From UBA5536 sp964592595 (GTDB taxonomy: Bacteria; Bacteroidota; Bacteroidia; Bacteroidales; F082): a stretch of 64,000 bases of DNA. The stretch is taken from the NCBI GenBank assembly GCA_964592595.1, contig CAZQFH010000018.1:8315-72314 (forward strand), read 5' to 3'. Below, one piece after another: positions 1 through 8,402 of this stretch. Both the position numbers and the translations under genes were made by a program. The notes under the pieces were generated by a model. It did no database searches. It saw nothing but the letters and a program-made list of their open reading frames with translations, and was not told the origin of the DNA. Position 1 is the stretch's first letter. Each line of letters begins with the position of its first letter.

Positions 1-1
1 G

Positions 2-271
2 TTGGTCCCCAGCAAAACCTGGGAAGAGTTCGAAACCCGTTTTGAACAGGTACACACTGATTTCAGTAAGGAGTTATTACAACGGCATCCCAACCTGAGC
101 CCGAGCGAATTACGTGTTTGCAGTCTGCTAAAGTTAAGTTTAAGCACAAAAGAAATTGCAAATCTTACGCAACGCAGTGTGCGTACAATTGATAACACAC
201 GGTTTTCAATACGAAAGAAGCTTAATCTCGAATCTGAAGAAAACCTGGTAACCTATCTTACGTCAGTGTAA
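2..271 (+). CDS. LuxR-type helix-turn-helix regulator, C-terminal fragment
   Basis: This is the last roughly 89 residues of a gene that enters from beyond the left edge, so the true start is not visible. The segment LSPSELRVCSLL followed by LSTKEIANLTQRSVRTID is a LuxR/GerE DNA-binding helix-turn-helix, with the usual recognition helix after TKEIA. In Bacteroidota this form of HTH usually ends large regulators with TPR or Y_Y_Y sensor regions, but that part is outside the window. The regulated genes cannot be inferred. Confidence 0.8.
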   Translation: MVPSKTWEEFETRFEQVHTDFSKELLQRHPNLSPSELRVCSLLKLSLSTKEIANLTQRSVRTIDNTRFSIRKKLNLESEENLVTYLTSV

Positions 272-621
272 ATACATATTCCAAAAGTGAATAAGCAGAA
301 TCTGCCAATAGCAATGATTAGGTGAACACGCAAACTCAAGGATAGTAGATGTCCTGTTTGTTGTGAAGTATAAAATGAAGAAGTAAAATTCAGAATACCT
401 GATAGTTATGGAATTCCAGGATAATTTTTGCCATCAAGATAAACCATCCCGACATCTTAGCTGCGTAAACGCGATAAAGTTGAAGGTAGCATAAAAAAGA
501 TTGTGTAAACACTCATAGACGTAATGTGATAGCACCGCCCTGCTGCATTTAGCTCCGGCTACGCCTGCGCTTCATTTTGCAGGGCGGTGCTATCTTTGTA
601 AAATCTTTAAAAACATTGATT
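272..621. other. intergenic region with IS-end-like hairpin
   Basis: No convincing gene lies in these 350 bases. The right part carries a perfect 16-bp inverted repeat (listed separately) that leads into a transposase remnant. The rest is A/T-rich with no recognised RNA or coding signal. Confidence 0.6.
528..594. repeat. perfect 16-bp inverted repeat, likely relic of an IS end
   Basis: GATAGCACCGCCCTGC at 528-543 is matched by its exact reverse complement at 579-594, with a 35-base G/C-rich spacer. The strand can fold into a long hairpin. The right arm ends in TATC and, with the following TTTG, forms a Bacteroidota -7 box at 591-598, just ahead of the transposase remnant. A terminal inverted repeat of the dead element, or a palindromic MITE-like repeat, are both possible. 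Confidence 0.6.
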
Positions 622-828
622 ATGAGTGTACACGAAAAAATTCCAAAGGACTTCTTTAAGCAGTTCAAAAACAAGGAGTACTTTCATTCCTTCTTTATTG
701 ACCTTTTTAAACAAGGGGTGGAACAGAGAAGCCCACCTGGGCTATGAAAGATATAGTAAAGAAGGAAATGAAAGCGGTAATAGCCGTAATGGATACTTCA
801 GTAAAAAAGTTAAGACAGACTCTAATTA
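622..828 (+). pseudogene. IS256-family transposase, truncated and frameshifted
   Basis: The ATG at 622 opens a frame reading EKIPKDFFKQFKNKEYF and then DLFKQGVEQ, which is the usual start of IS256-type (mutator) transposases. The frame ends in a stop near 747. The family sequence continues in the next frame as EAHLGYERYSKEG and NSRNGYFSKKVKTD, stopping at 828. A few codons are therefore missing at the junction and the reading frame is shifted. Everything after about residue 70 of a normal roughly 400-residue protein is absent, including the DDE catalytic region. It is a non-functional remnant. Confidence 0.75.
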
Positions 829-938
829 GTTCGCAAAGATAAGCAGTAAGCAGATGAGAACATGTTATCAATTCTTATTAATGGTGGAATTTTAAAGCTA
901 TTTTTCTAACTTGCTTGGTACATCCCTAATTTTAAATC

Positions 939-1646
939 ATGAGTATATTCAAGCATTTCTTATCTTTTGGAATCATTATAATCTTGATTTTTAGTTTTTT
1001 GAACAAACTCAAGGCCCAGGAAACAGAAAGCAACATCTCGATTGGAGCTGAAGTTGGGGGTGTATATTCGTTCCGCAATTTGGAAGGGTCGTTGGATTAT
1101 TTAATTGAAATGCGCAACGAAGCTGAATCACCAGCCTATGGCTTTTCTGGTGGATTAGATATTGCTTATCAGCTTTCTAAAAACTGGTCTTTGGAATCTG
1201 TAATGACATATGCTACAAGGGGTTATAAATCAAAAGGACAAGGTATAGACGGCGAAGGAAATGTTCTTGGAAGTCATACGGCAAGGCATACCTATCACTA
1301 CCTGGATATTCCGCTTAAAGCTTCTTATAGTCTGAGCTCATGGCATGTAAAGCCTTTTATTTCGGCCGGATTAGTGGCAAATGTTTTCCTTAAAGAAATG
1401 CATTATGCTGATTTAATAAATTCTTCAGGTGATCATGTTATTATTGATAGCAGAATAAGCAGCGATAAAAATGCTTTGGGATTAGAAGGCATGCTGGCCG
1501 TTGGTATCACTTTTCCTTTTTATGAAAGATTTTACTCAAAAATCCTCACGCATTACACGCATGATCTGTTTAAAACCACTAATACCCCAGTCACCGAAAA
1601 GCTCTATACAATTGGATTGCAAGCGGGTATAGTTTATAAATTATAG
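939..1646 (+). CDS. PorT-like outer-membrane beta-barrel protein
   Basis: A 235-residue protein with an N-terminal signal peptide (hydrophobic residues about 8-22, then KLKAQ before the mature part). The mature part has alternating beta strands typical of the Bacteroidota outer-membrane barrel group (PorT / OMP_b-brl_2): a GAEVGGVYSF opening strand, SYSLSSWHVKPFISAGL, and a closing strand IGLQAGIVYKL that ends in a hydrophobic residue. It should sit in the outer membrane as a small barrel. Substrate or partner is not evident. It is transcribed alone, with an IS remnant upstream. Confidence 0.75.
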   Translation: MSIFKHFLSFGIIIILIFSFLNKLKAQETESNISIGAEVGGVYSFRNLEGSLDYLIEMRNEAESPAYGFSGGLDIAYQLSKNWSLESVMTYATRGYKSKGQGIDGEGNVLGSHTARHTYHYLDIPLKASYSLSSWHVKPFISAGLVANVFLKEMHYADLINSSGDHVIIDSRISSDKNALGLEGMLAVGITFPFYERFYSKILTHYTHDLFKTTNTPVTEKLYTIGLQAGIVYKL

Positions 1647-2021
1647 GTTTGTCTGTCAAAATAAGTAGGAAATCTTGCGGAAAACTAAGTATAGCTGTTG
1701 ACTTTTGCTTTTTAAACACCAGCTGGCTAGAGTCCTTAAGAATTGGGGCTGTCTGCCTGTCTGCTGCCTGGTTTATCTGCTAAAGGCAGGTAGCTTTGGG
1801 GCAAAATTAAAGGGAGTCTACCTGTCATATTTCATCCTTCATCATTGCTTTCCAAGTATTCATCTTAGTCGTTTGAGTCTTCATCGTTCAATTTATAGGG
1901 TAGTGTTCTCACTATCCAGATGGAAATGCGTGAACTATGTAATTAATAACCATTATTGTATAATAAGTTAAGCTTCTCCTGGCTCTAACTTTGCCATATA
2001 AATAATTATAAATATTTCATA
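1647..2021. other. 375-base intergenic region, no gene seen
   Basis: One open frame exists at 1705-1971, but its cysteine-rich translation has no family resemblance, so I do not call it. The only signal is a promoter-like TAACTTTG near the right end, ahead of the lipoprotein gene. Confidence 0.55.
1986..1993 (+). promoter_or_regulatory. Bacteroidota -7 box for the ice-binding-like lipoprotein gene
   Basis: TAACTTTG matches the TAnnTTTG consensus of the Bacteroidota primary sigma factor and lies 28 bases before the ATG at 2022. No clear -33 TTG is found at the preferred spacing. Confidence 0.5.
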
Positions 2022-4796
2022 ATGAAAAAGTTACTACTTTTACCACTTATTGCCCTTGCAATAGCTGTCTTTTTTAACGCTTGTAAAAAAGACGATTTCG
2101 AGGCCAAAGAATTCTTATGTCCGATAGTGATATCAACAATTCCTGTTGACAAAGCTATTGATGTCCCTTTGGATCAGATTATCTCAGCAACTTTTAATAT
2201 TGAAATGGATTCCGCAACAATACATCAGGAATCATTTACAGTGTTACAAGGTGAAATCTCAAAAGCCTCATCATTTCCAAAAAACGTATTACCCCCAAAT
2301 GGTAAAGGTAAGAAAGATACAAAAGCCGTCTCACAAGAATCTTATACTATTCAGCAGGCCAGTGCATTAATTACCGGAACTGTTGATTATGCTGGATTAA
2401 CTGCACGCTTCTCGCCTGTGGTTAATCTTTTGCCTGATGTGCTATATTTAGCCACTGTATCTACCCAGGCCACTGACTTAATTGGGCAGGCTTTGATGGA
2501 AGACTACAACTGGTCGTTCACTACCATTGCAGAGATTAAACTTTCCTCTGATCCTCTTGAAGGTGGAACAACAAGGGGTGCAGGCACATTCATCAAAGAT
2601 TCTTTAATTAATGTTGTTGCCACCCCCAATGATGGCTATTCTTTTATTAACTGGACTCAGAATGGGGTTCCTGTTTCCAATAATTCTGACTATTACTTTA
2701 CAATGGATGGAAACAGAGATTTGGTAGCAAATTTCACTAGGCAACATGTTGTTAGTTTGTCATCAAATCCTATTGAAGGCGGAACAACAGCAGGTGAAGG
2801 TGTTTATAATTCAAATACGTTAGTTAATGTTTCGGCATTTGCTTTTGAAGGTTATACTTTCTTGAATTGGACTGAAGGGACTGATGTTGTTTCGGATGAT
2901 GAAAATTACACCTTTCTTATTACAAGTAATCGTGAACTCGTAGCCAACTTCACCGAGAATGGCCCTGTGCAGTTTTCTGTTATTTTATATAGCAGCCCTA
3001 CTGAAGGTGGAAGTGTTGAAGGAGAAGGCATATATAATTTGGATGCAATTGTAGATGTTTCCGCAGCTGCAAATTCAGGTTACGAATTCTTAAACTGGAC
3101 CGAAGGCGATAACGTGGTTTCCGATAATGCCAATTATACTTTTACAATTACCTATGATCGGGTATTGGTTGCAAATTTCATCGAAACTGTAATAGAACAG
3201 TACACTGTTGAATTATACAGTAACCCAACCGAAGGTGGAAATACAATTGGTGGAGGCACATTTAATTTGGGAGCATCGGTAACTGTTTCTGCAAGTGCAA
3301 ATATTGGTTATACCTTTCTAAATTGGACTGAGGGAGAAATCGTAGTTTCTGTGAATAAAAACTACATGTTCACAATTACTTCTGACAGAGTTTTGGTAGC
3401 AAATTTTACGGAAAATGCTGCTGCGCAATATGTTGTTGGTTTATCAAGTAATCCTGTAGCTGGTGGAATCACTTTTGGAGGAGGAGCCTATGAGTTGAAT
3501 GAGTCAGTAACGGTTTTAGCACATGCAAATGCAGGTTATGAATTTTTGAACTGGACAGAAGGTGCAAATGTAGTTTCACAAAATGCAGAATATACATTTA
3601 CAATTACAGGTGACCGAAACCTGGTTGCAAATTTTACCCTTATTATAGTGGAGCAGTTTAATGTTGATTTGTCTGGTAACCCGTCGAATGGTGGCACAAC
3701 AAGCGGAGAAGGCAACTATGATGCTGGATCATTAGTAACCGTTTCTGCCAATGCAAGCACAGACTACACTTTCCTGAACTGGACAGAAGGCGCGAACATT
3801 GTTTCAACCAATGCTGCTTACACTTTTACAATTACTGCAAACAGGATTTTGGTAGCCAACTTCACAGCAGATAGTCCAGCACAATATACAGTTGAGCTGT
3901 CAAGCAATCCTGCTGCTGGTGGAACAACCACAGGTGGAGGCACTTATGATTCAGGTGAATCAGTAACTGTTTCTGCCAATGCAAGCACGGACTACACTTT
4001 CCAGAACTGGACAGAAGGAGCCAACATTGTTTCAACTGATGTAAACTACACATTTATTATTACCAGTGACCGCATATTGGCAGCCAACTTTGAAGAAAAC
4101 GATCCAATAGGTCCCGGTCCAATCGATCTTGGGGGTGCTGGTTTCTTTTCCATTTTGACAAAATCAGGAATTTCAACTACGGGAATTACTGCAATTGAAG
4201 GTAATATCGGCGTAAGTCCGGCAGCAGCTTCATCCATCACAGGATTTGCATTGATAATGAATACTGACGGCACTGCATCACACACCACAATTCCAACCCT
4301 GGTAACTGGTTATGTTTATGCTTCTGATTATGCACCGCCAACCCCAGCTATGCTAACAGCTGCTGTTTCTGACATGGAAACTGCCTACACTACAGCAAAT
4401 GGCCTGGTAGTTCCTGCACCTATTTTGGAAGTAGGAGCCGGAAATATTAGTGGGCTGACTTTAGCTCCCGGATTATACAAATGGAGTACTGGTGTTTTGT
4501 TAAATTCTGGCACAACCGTAACATTATCAGGAAGCGCAACAGATACCTGGGTTTTCCAGATCGCTCAAGATTTCGCACTTATGGCTAGTTCACAAGTTGT
4601 ATTGCAGGGTGGGGCACAGGCCAGCAATATCACATGGGTAGTTGCAGGACAGGCTGTTCTTGGTACAGAAACCGAACTGTTTGGAAATATTTTAAGTGCT
4701 ACACTTATTTCACTCAATACAGGAGCAACTGTAACCGGCAGATTATTGGCACAGACTGCTGTTACCTTGAATGCCAGTACAGTAATTGCACCTTAA
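2022..4796 (+). CDS. lipoprotein with Big_5, seven InlB-like repeats and ice-binding-like DUF3494 domain
   Basis: A 924-residue surface lipoprotein. The signal peptide ends in the lipobox FNAC followed by KKDDF. Residues about 32-167 resemble a bacterial Ig-like SbsA domain (IPVDKAIDVPLDQIISATF). Residues about 172-690 hold seven copies of a roughly 76-residue divergent InlB B-repeat, each with NP.EGG, G.GTY, GYTFLNWTEG and DR.LVANF. From about residue 698 to the end lies an ice-binding-protein-like domain (DUF3494: DLGGAGFFSILTKSGIS, then GNIGVSPAAASSITGF, then LAPGLYKWSTGVLLNSG, VFQIAQDF and a final TVTGRLLAQTAVTLNAS). The layout suggests a tethered adhesin that displays the beta-solenoid away from the cell. 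Whether it binds ice or another surface cannot be told. The OmpA-type gene follows. Confidence 0.85.
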   Translation: MKKLLLLPLIALAIAVFFNACKKDDFEAKEFLCPIVISTIPVDKAIDVPLDQIISATFNIEMDSATIHQESFTVLQGEISKASSFPKNVLPPNGKGKKDTKAVSQESYTIQQASALITGTVDYAGLTARFSPVVNLLPDVLYLATVSTQATDLIGQALMEDYNWSFTTIAEIKLSSDPLEGGTTRGAGTFIKDSLINVVATPNDGYSFINWTQNGVPVSNNSDYYFTMDGNRDLVANFTRQHVVSLSSNPIEGGTTAGEGVYNSNTLVNVSAFAFEGYTFLNWTEGTDVVSDDENYTFLITSNRELVANFTENGPVQFSVILYSSPTEGGSVEGEGIYNLDAIVDVSAAANSGYEFLNWTEGDNVVSDNANYTFTITYDRVLVANFIETVIEQYTVELYSNPTEGGNTIGGGTFNLGASVTVSASANIGYTFLNWTEGEIVVSVNKNYMFTITSDRVLVANFTENAAAQYVVGLSSNPVAGGITFGGGAYELNESVTVLAHANAGYEFLNWTEGANVVSQNAEYTFTITGDRNLVANFTLIIVEQFNVDLSGNPSNGGTTSGEGNYDAGSLVTVSANASTDYTFLNWTEGANIVSTNAAYTFTITANRILVANFTADSPAQYTVELSSNPAAGGTTTGGGTYDSGESVTVSANASTDYTFQNWTEGANIVSTDVNYTFIITSDRILAANFEENDPIGPGPIDLGGAGFFSILTKSGISTTGITAIEGNIGVSPAAASSITGFALIMNTDGTASHTTIPTLVTGYVYASDYAPPTPAMLTAAVSDMETAYTTANGLVVPAPILEVGAGNISGLTLAPGLYKWSTGVLLNSGTTVTLSGSATDTWVFQIAQDFALMASSQVVLQGGAQASNITWVVAGQAVLGTETELFGNILSATLISLNTGATVTGRLLAQTAVTLNASTVIAP
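2535..4097 (+). repeat. seven in-frame 228-bp-class repeats inside the lipoprotein gene
   Basis: The seven InlB-like modules recur at about 228 bases. Copies 6 and 7 are nearly identical over long stretches (around 3735-3810 and 3963-4038, offset exactly 228). This points to recent duplication or gene conversion and makes copy number likely to vary between strains. Confidence 0.85.
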
Positions 4797-4813
4797 AAAT
4801 AAGCGAAAGGTTT

Positions 4814-4829
4814 ATCCCCTTCGGGGGAT
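4814..4829 (+). terminator. UUCG-capped hairpin after the lipoprotein gene
   Basis: ATCCCC and GGGGAT close a TTCG tetraloop (6-bp stem). There is no T-run, so it may stabilise or process the mRNA rather than end it. The OmpA-type gene starts 40 bases downstream. Confidence 0.35.
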
Positions 4830-4868
4830 TTACCTGAAGCATTTAACACATTCTAAAAAAAAGAAAAA

Positions 4869-6923
4869 ATGGAAAATTCAATATTTATAGCAAATGTTAA
4901 AAAGGAATCGCACAAACTGCGGTTTCCATATAACCTGATTGTTAAAAGTTTCTTAGTCTTTACTTTTCTTCTGGCTACAACTTTTACACCACTTCATTCC
5001 CAGGAAGTTAAGCAAATTACCTATACACAGCCAACGTGGAGATTTGGTCTTGCTGGCGGTGCTAACTTCAACTTTCATCAGGGAACTACACAACAGCTAA
5101 CCAATGACTTTATGGTTGGAACAGCTTTTGGCGATGCACAGGGAGTTGGTCTTTTTGCCGCTCCAGTAATAGAATACCATCGGGATGGAACATTGCTGGG
5201 TTTCCAGCTTCAGGCTGGATTCGACAGTCGCAACGGAACCTGGGATCAGGTAAGAACTCCTTGTAATTGCCCGGCAGATTTGGAAACCGGACTTTCATAC
5301 ATTACCATAGAGCCAAGTTTGCGGATTGCTCCTTTTAAATCAAATTTCTTCATCTTCCTCGGCCCCCGTTTGGCCTTCAATCTGGGCAAAGACTTCCTTT
5401 ACGAGGAAGGTATTAGCCCTGATTATCCCAATACTCCCGCCCGCGCTGATGTGGAAGGCGATTTCAGTGAAGTAAAAAAATCTGTCATCTCCATGCAAAT
5501 CGGTGCCGGATACGATATCCCACTTTCGGCAGATACGAAGCAGACAAAATTCATGCTTTCTCCTTTTGTATCCTTTCATCCTTATGTAGGACAAGAGCCC
5601 CGCTCAATCGAATCGTGGAATATCACTACAATAAGAGCAGGCATTGCACTTAAAATTGGCCACGGCCATAAAATTGCTGTTCGGGAGGAAATCTTTGTGC
5701 CATTGGTTGTTGTTGAGCCAGATGTTACTTTCATAGTCGAATCACCCGAAAATATTCCAGTTGAGCGTCGTGTTAGGGAAACTTTCCCTGTAACAAATTA
5801 CGTATTCTTCAATGAAGGATCTGCTGAAATCCCAAATCGTTATGTCTTGCTGGAAAAAGATCAGGTAACAGATTTCAACGAAGATCAGCTGGAAGTATTC
5901 ACACCTAAAACCCTTTCTGGTCGATCAAAACGCCAGATGACAGTTTACTATAATGTTTTAAATATCCTTGGCGATCGTATGCTGAAATACCCAAACACCA
6001 GTATTACCATGACTGGTTCTTCCAGAGCTGGTGTGAAAGATGCCAAAGCAATGGCCGAAGCTACAAAAACATACCTGACAGATGTATTTGAAATTGCTCC
6101 ATCCAGAATTCGCACAGACGGACGCTTAAAACCTGTTTTACCATCAGAACAACCAGGAGGAAAACTCGAATTGGCCTTGCTTCGTGAAGAAGATCGCAGG
6201 GTATCGATAACAAGTAACTCTCCGGAATTATTGATGGAATTCAGCAGTGGTAATGATGCATTGCTCAAACCAGTAATAATAGATGATATTCAGGAAGCTC
6301 CCCTCGACAGTTATGTTACATTCCAGGTTGCTGGTGCCGATACCGCATTCACTTCTTGGACGATGGAATTGGAAGATAAAAAAGGTATGGTTCAAACATT
6401 TGGTCCTTACAGTCGTGATACAGTAAGTATCCCTGGAAAAACAATTCTGGGTAATAACCCTGACGGCAATTACAAGATAAGAATGATAGGACAAACAGTG
6501 AGTGGTAAGCAGATCAGCAAAGAAACTACTGCCAACCTTGTACTCTGGACTCCTCCGCAAACTGAAGAAATGATGAGATACAGTGTCATTTACGAATTTA
6601 ACAACTCAGAAGCTATTGCGATGTACGAGAAATACCTGAGCGAATTGGTAACCCCAAAAATTCCTGCAAATGGTAAAGTGATCATACATGGCCATACTGA
6701 TATCATTGGCGGTGAAGAATTCAACCTGAATCTGTCTGCTGAAAGAGCAAATGATGTTAAAGCTATTATTCAAAAAGCTTTAGCCAAAGCAAACAGGAAA
6801 GATGTCAAGTTTGAAGTTCACGGATTTGGTGAAGATGAAAAATTAGCAGCATTCGAAAACAAGTTTCCTGAAGAACGTTTTTACAACAGGACTGTTATCA
6901 TTGATATTATTCCTGCAAAGTAA
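4869..6923 (+). CDS. OmpA-family outer-membrane protein with N-terminal barrel
   Basis: A 684-residue protein with a long n-region and signal peptide (hydrophobic residues about 24-40, cleavage around HSQ). The N-terminal third looks like a beta-barrel (WRFGLAGGANFNFH opening, SLRIAPFKSNFFIFLGPRL, GAGYDIPL). The last roughly 110 residues are an OmpA C-terminal peptidoglycan-binding domain, with KVIIHGHTDIIGGEEFN and LSAERANDV. The middle region has a second partial OmpA-like stretch (SAEIPNRYVLL; SITMTGSSRAGVKDAKAMAEA). It should link outer membrane and cell wall. It follows the ice-binding-like lipoprotein by 72 bases, so the two may be co-transcribed and act together at the surface. Confidence 0.8.
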   Translation: MENSIFIANVKKESHKLRFPYNLIVKSFLVFTFLLATTFTPLHSQEVKQITYTQPTWRFGLAGGANFNFHQGTTQQLTNDFMVGTAFGDAQGVGLFAAPVIEYHRDGTLLGFQLQAGFDSRNGTWDQVRTPCNCPADLETGLSYITIEPSLRIAPFKSNFFIFLGPRLAFNLGKDFLYEEGISPDYPNTPARADVEGDFSEVKKSVISMQIGAGYDIPLSADTKQTKFMLSPFVSFHPYVGQEPRSIESWNITTIRAGIALKIGHGHKIAVREEIFVPLVVVEPDVTFIVESPENIPVERRVRETFPVTNYVFFNEGSAEIPNRYVLLEKDQVTDFNEDQLEVFTPKTLSGRSKRQMTVYYNVLNILGDRMLKYPNTSITMTGSSRAGVKDAKAMAEATKTYLTDVFEIAPSRIRTDGRLKPVLPSEQPGGKLELALLREEDRRVSITSNSPELLMEFSSGNDALLKPVIIDDIQEAPLDSYVTFQVAGADTAFTSWTMELEDKKGMVQTFGPYSRDTVSIPGKTILGNNPDGNYKIRMIGQTVSGKQISKETTANLVLWTPPQTEEMMRYSVIYEFNNSEAIAMYEKYLSELVTPKIPANGKVIIHGHTDIIGGEEFNLNLSAERANDVKAIIQKALAKANRKDVKFEVHGFGEDEKLAAFENKFPEERFYNRTVIIDIIPAK

Positions 6924-6957
6924 TTTTTGATACAATAATTATTTTGTTCTTCACGAT

Positions 6958-6984
6958 AAAAGAGGCTGTAATGGCCTCTTTTTT
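6958..6984 (+). terminator. Rho-independent terminator after the OmpA-type gene
   Basis: AAAAGAGGC and GCCTCTTTT form a 9-bp stem around a short loop, followed by a T-run. Confidence 0.8.
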
Positions 6985-7260
6985 TATTTTTATTTTGAGT
7001 AAACAATGCCAGTATTTTGTTGGATTTATTGCTTCTTAGGTTTCTGAAACTTTTTAATAATGGGCTATTATCTTTTGCCTTATGCTATTCCCAACAATAG
7101 TTTTTTTTAAAGTCAGGCAACATACGAAAAATTATAAGTCAATATCATTCATGCTCTTAATCTGTGAAAAATGTAAATCTTCTTCAGAAATATGTAAGAT
7201 TTTTCAAGCGTTTGCCCCTGACCTTTGTGAGATAAAGTTAAAAACCTAAAATCTAGCATT
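6985..7260. other. A/T-rich intergenic region, no gene seen
   Basis: Together with the terminator just before it, this makes a 337-base stretch without a gene. I see no RNA signature, promoter box or coding frame of note. Confidence 0.5.
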
Positions 7261-7446
7261 ATGCCTATTTTAACAATTTTAATCGTCATTATTGGCGTTG
7301 GAGTGATACTCTGGCTGATCAACAGCTTCATTCCTATGCAGCGAACTATTAAAAATATTCTGAATGCAGTTGTTATCATCATTCTTGTGATTTGGCTGCT
7401 TAAAATATTTGGAGTGCTGGACAGCCTGCAAAATGTGCAGATCTAA
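7261..7446 (+). CDS. small two-helix membrane protein, Thivi_2564-like
   Basis: A 61-residue protein made almost entirely of two hydrophobic helices (residues about 4-22 and 34-50) joined by the short loop NSFIPMQRTIK. Its pattern (LILIVVG.LLWLIN..IPM...IK.ILN, then a second helix ending in WLLKIFGV) matches small inner-membrane proteins named Thivi_2564 family, whose function is unknown. The gene stands alone between two envelope genes. The family call is from pattern memory; that it is a genuine small membrane protein is better supported. Confidence 0.7.
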   Translation: MPILTILIVIIGVGVILWLINSFIPMQRTIKNILNAVVIIILVIWLLKIFGVLDSLQNVQI

Positions 7447-7479
7447 TTTAAACCAGTAAAAAATATTATTTACAACTGA

Positions 7480-7494
7480 CCCGCCAGATGCGGG
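7480..7494. repeat. short hairpin CCCGC-CAGAT-GCGGG
   Basis: A perfect 5-bp G/C stem that overlaps a possible upstream ATG at 7488. It argues that the downstream lipoprotein starts at 7515, where an A-rich leader precedes the ATG. Confidence 0.45.
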
Positions 7495-7514
7495 AAATAT
7501 TCAAAACAAAAAAA

Positions 7515-8330
7515 ATGATTAAAACAAGAAAGTTATATACAGCACTTTTAATTGCTGTTGCTACAATTTTAATATTGCCCAGCAGTGGTTGCAAAAAAGA
7601 TGAAGAACCTGCCCGAGAAACAACTTATACACTGAAAGTAAAAGATGTTTTAGGCGTTACAGGCACTGTTACTTTTATAGAATCCAGCAAAACTGCTTCA
7701 ACTATAACCATCAAGCTTAATGGCGCTCCAACCGGAACGCATCCGGCAGCACTTTACACGAATACAGTTGCCGAAGGCGGTGCAGTAGTTGTTTCCCTTA
7801 ATCCTGTGGATGCGTCGGGATCAAGTACTACCAGTGTAAATACTTTAACATACGAACAACTTATCGCCTACGACGGATTTATAAAAGTAGTTAAAAGCAG
7901 CACCGAATCAGGCGTTGTTCTGGCACAAGGGGATATTGGAGGAAATGTTATCACAGATGTCAATATTTCTTATCCACTAATAACCATAGGTGATTTTGGT
8001 GTTTCGGGTACAGCAGTGTTCGAAAAAAGAGTGAACGGAAGCGCACTTCTTACAATTAAACTCGATGGCACTATTGCCGGAGAATTTTATCCAGCCTCAA
8101 TCAACCTAAGTTCGATTGCTACCATAGGAGGCGGACCTGTCACAAAAACTTTGAGCCATGTAAATGGAACAACAGGAGAAAGTTATACCACAATCAGAAA
8201 ACTAGATGGTGGTTTAGATATTACCTACGACAACTGGTTGGTTTACAATGGGTACGTTAATATTTACCAAACAGCAGTTCATTATGATAATATTATCTGC
8301 CACGGTAATATCGGTTCAAATGTGAACTAA
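7515..8330 (+). CDS. lipoprotein with two CHRD-like domains
   Basis: A 271-residue protein with lipobox SSGC followed by KKDEE. After the anchor come two similar blocks of about 115 residues. Each starts with a TGTV/SGTA strand, has ITIKLNG or LTIKLDG, then a P-A motif (THPAAL; FYPASI), and ends with GDIGGN or GNIGSN. This order resembles CHRD domains, a beta-rich fold found in extracellular bacterial proteins and chordin, though the His of the canonical HPAHIH motif is not kept. I chose 7515 over the in-frame ATG at 7488 because the latter lies in a hairpin and puts charged residues ahead of the signal peptide. Role unknown. Confidence 0.7.
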   Translation: MIKTRKLYTALLIAVATILILPSSGCKKDEEPARETTYTLKVKDVLGVTGTVTFIESSKTASTITIKLNGAPTGTHPAALYTNTVAEGGAVVVSLNPVDASGSSTTSVNTLTYEQLIAYDGFIKVVKSSTESGVVLAQGDIGGNVITDVNISYPLITIGDFGVSGTAVFEKRVNGSALLTIKLDGTIAGEFYPASINLSSIATIGGGPVTKTLSHVNGTTGESYTTIRKLDGGLDITYDNWLVYNGYVNIYQTAVHYDNIICHGNIGSNVN

Positions 8331-8402
8331 AGAGCAATAAACTGAATCAAAATCGGACGTCTGTGATGTTGCATTGCAGGCGCTTCGCAACCCTAATTAC
8401 CC

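Noticed and set aside
622..828. Intact small gene instead of a transposase remnant
   Set aside because: IS256 motifs continue across two frames, showing a frameshift and truncation.
1705..1971. 88-residue open frame between the barrel and lipoprotein genes
   Set aside because: Cys/Leu-rich translation without family motif, no start signal, composition like intergenic DNA.
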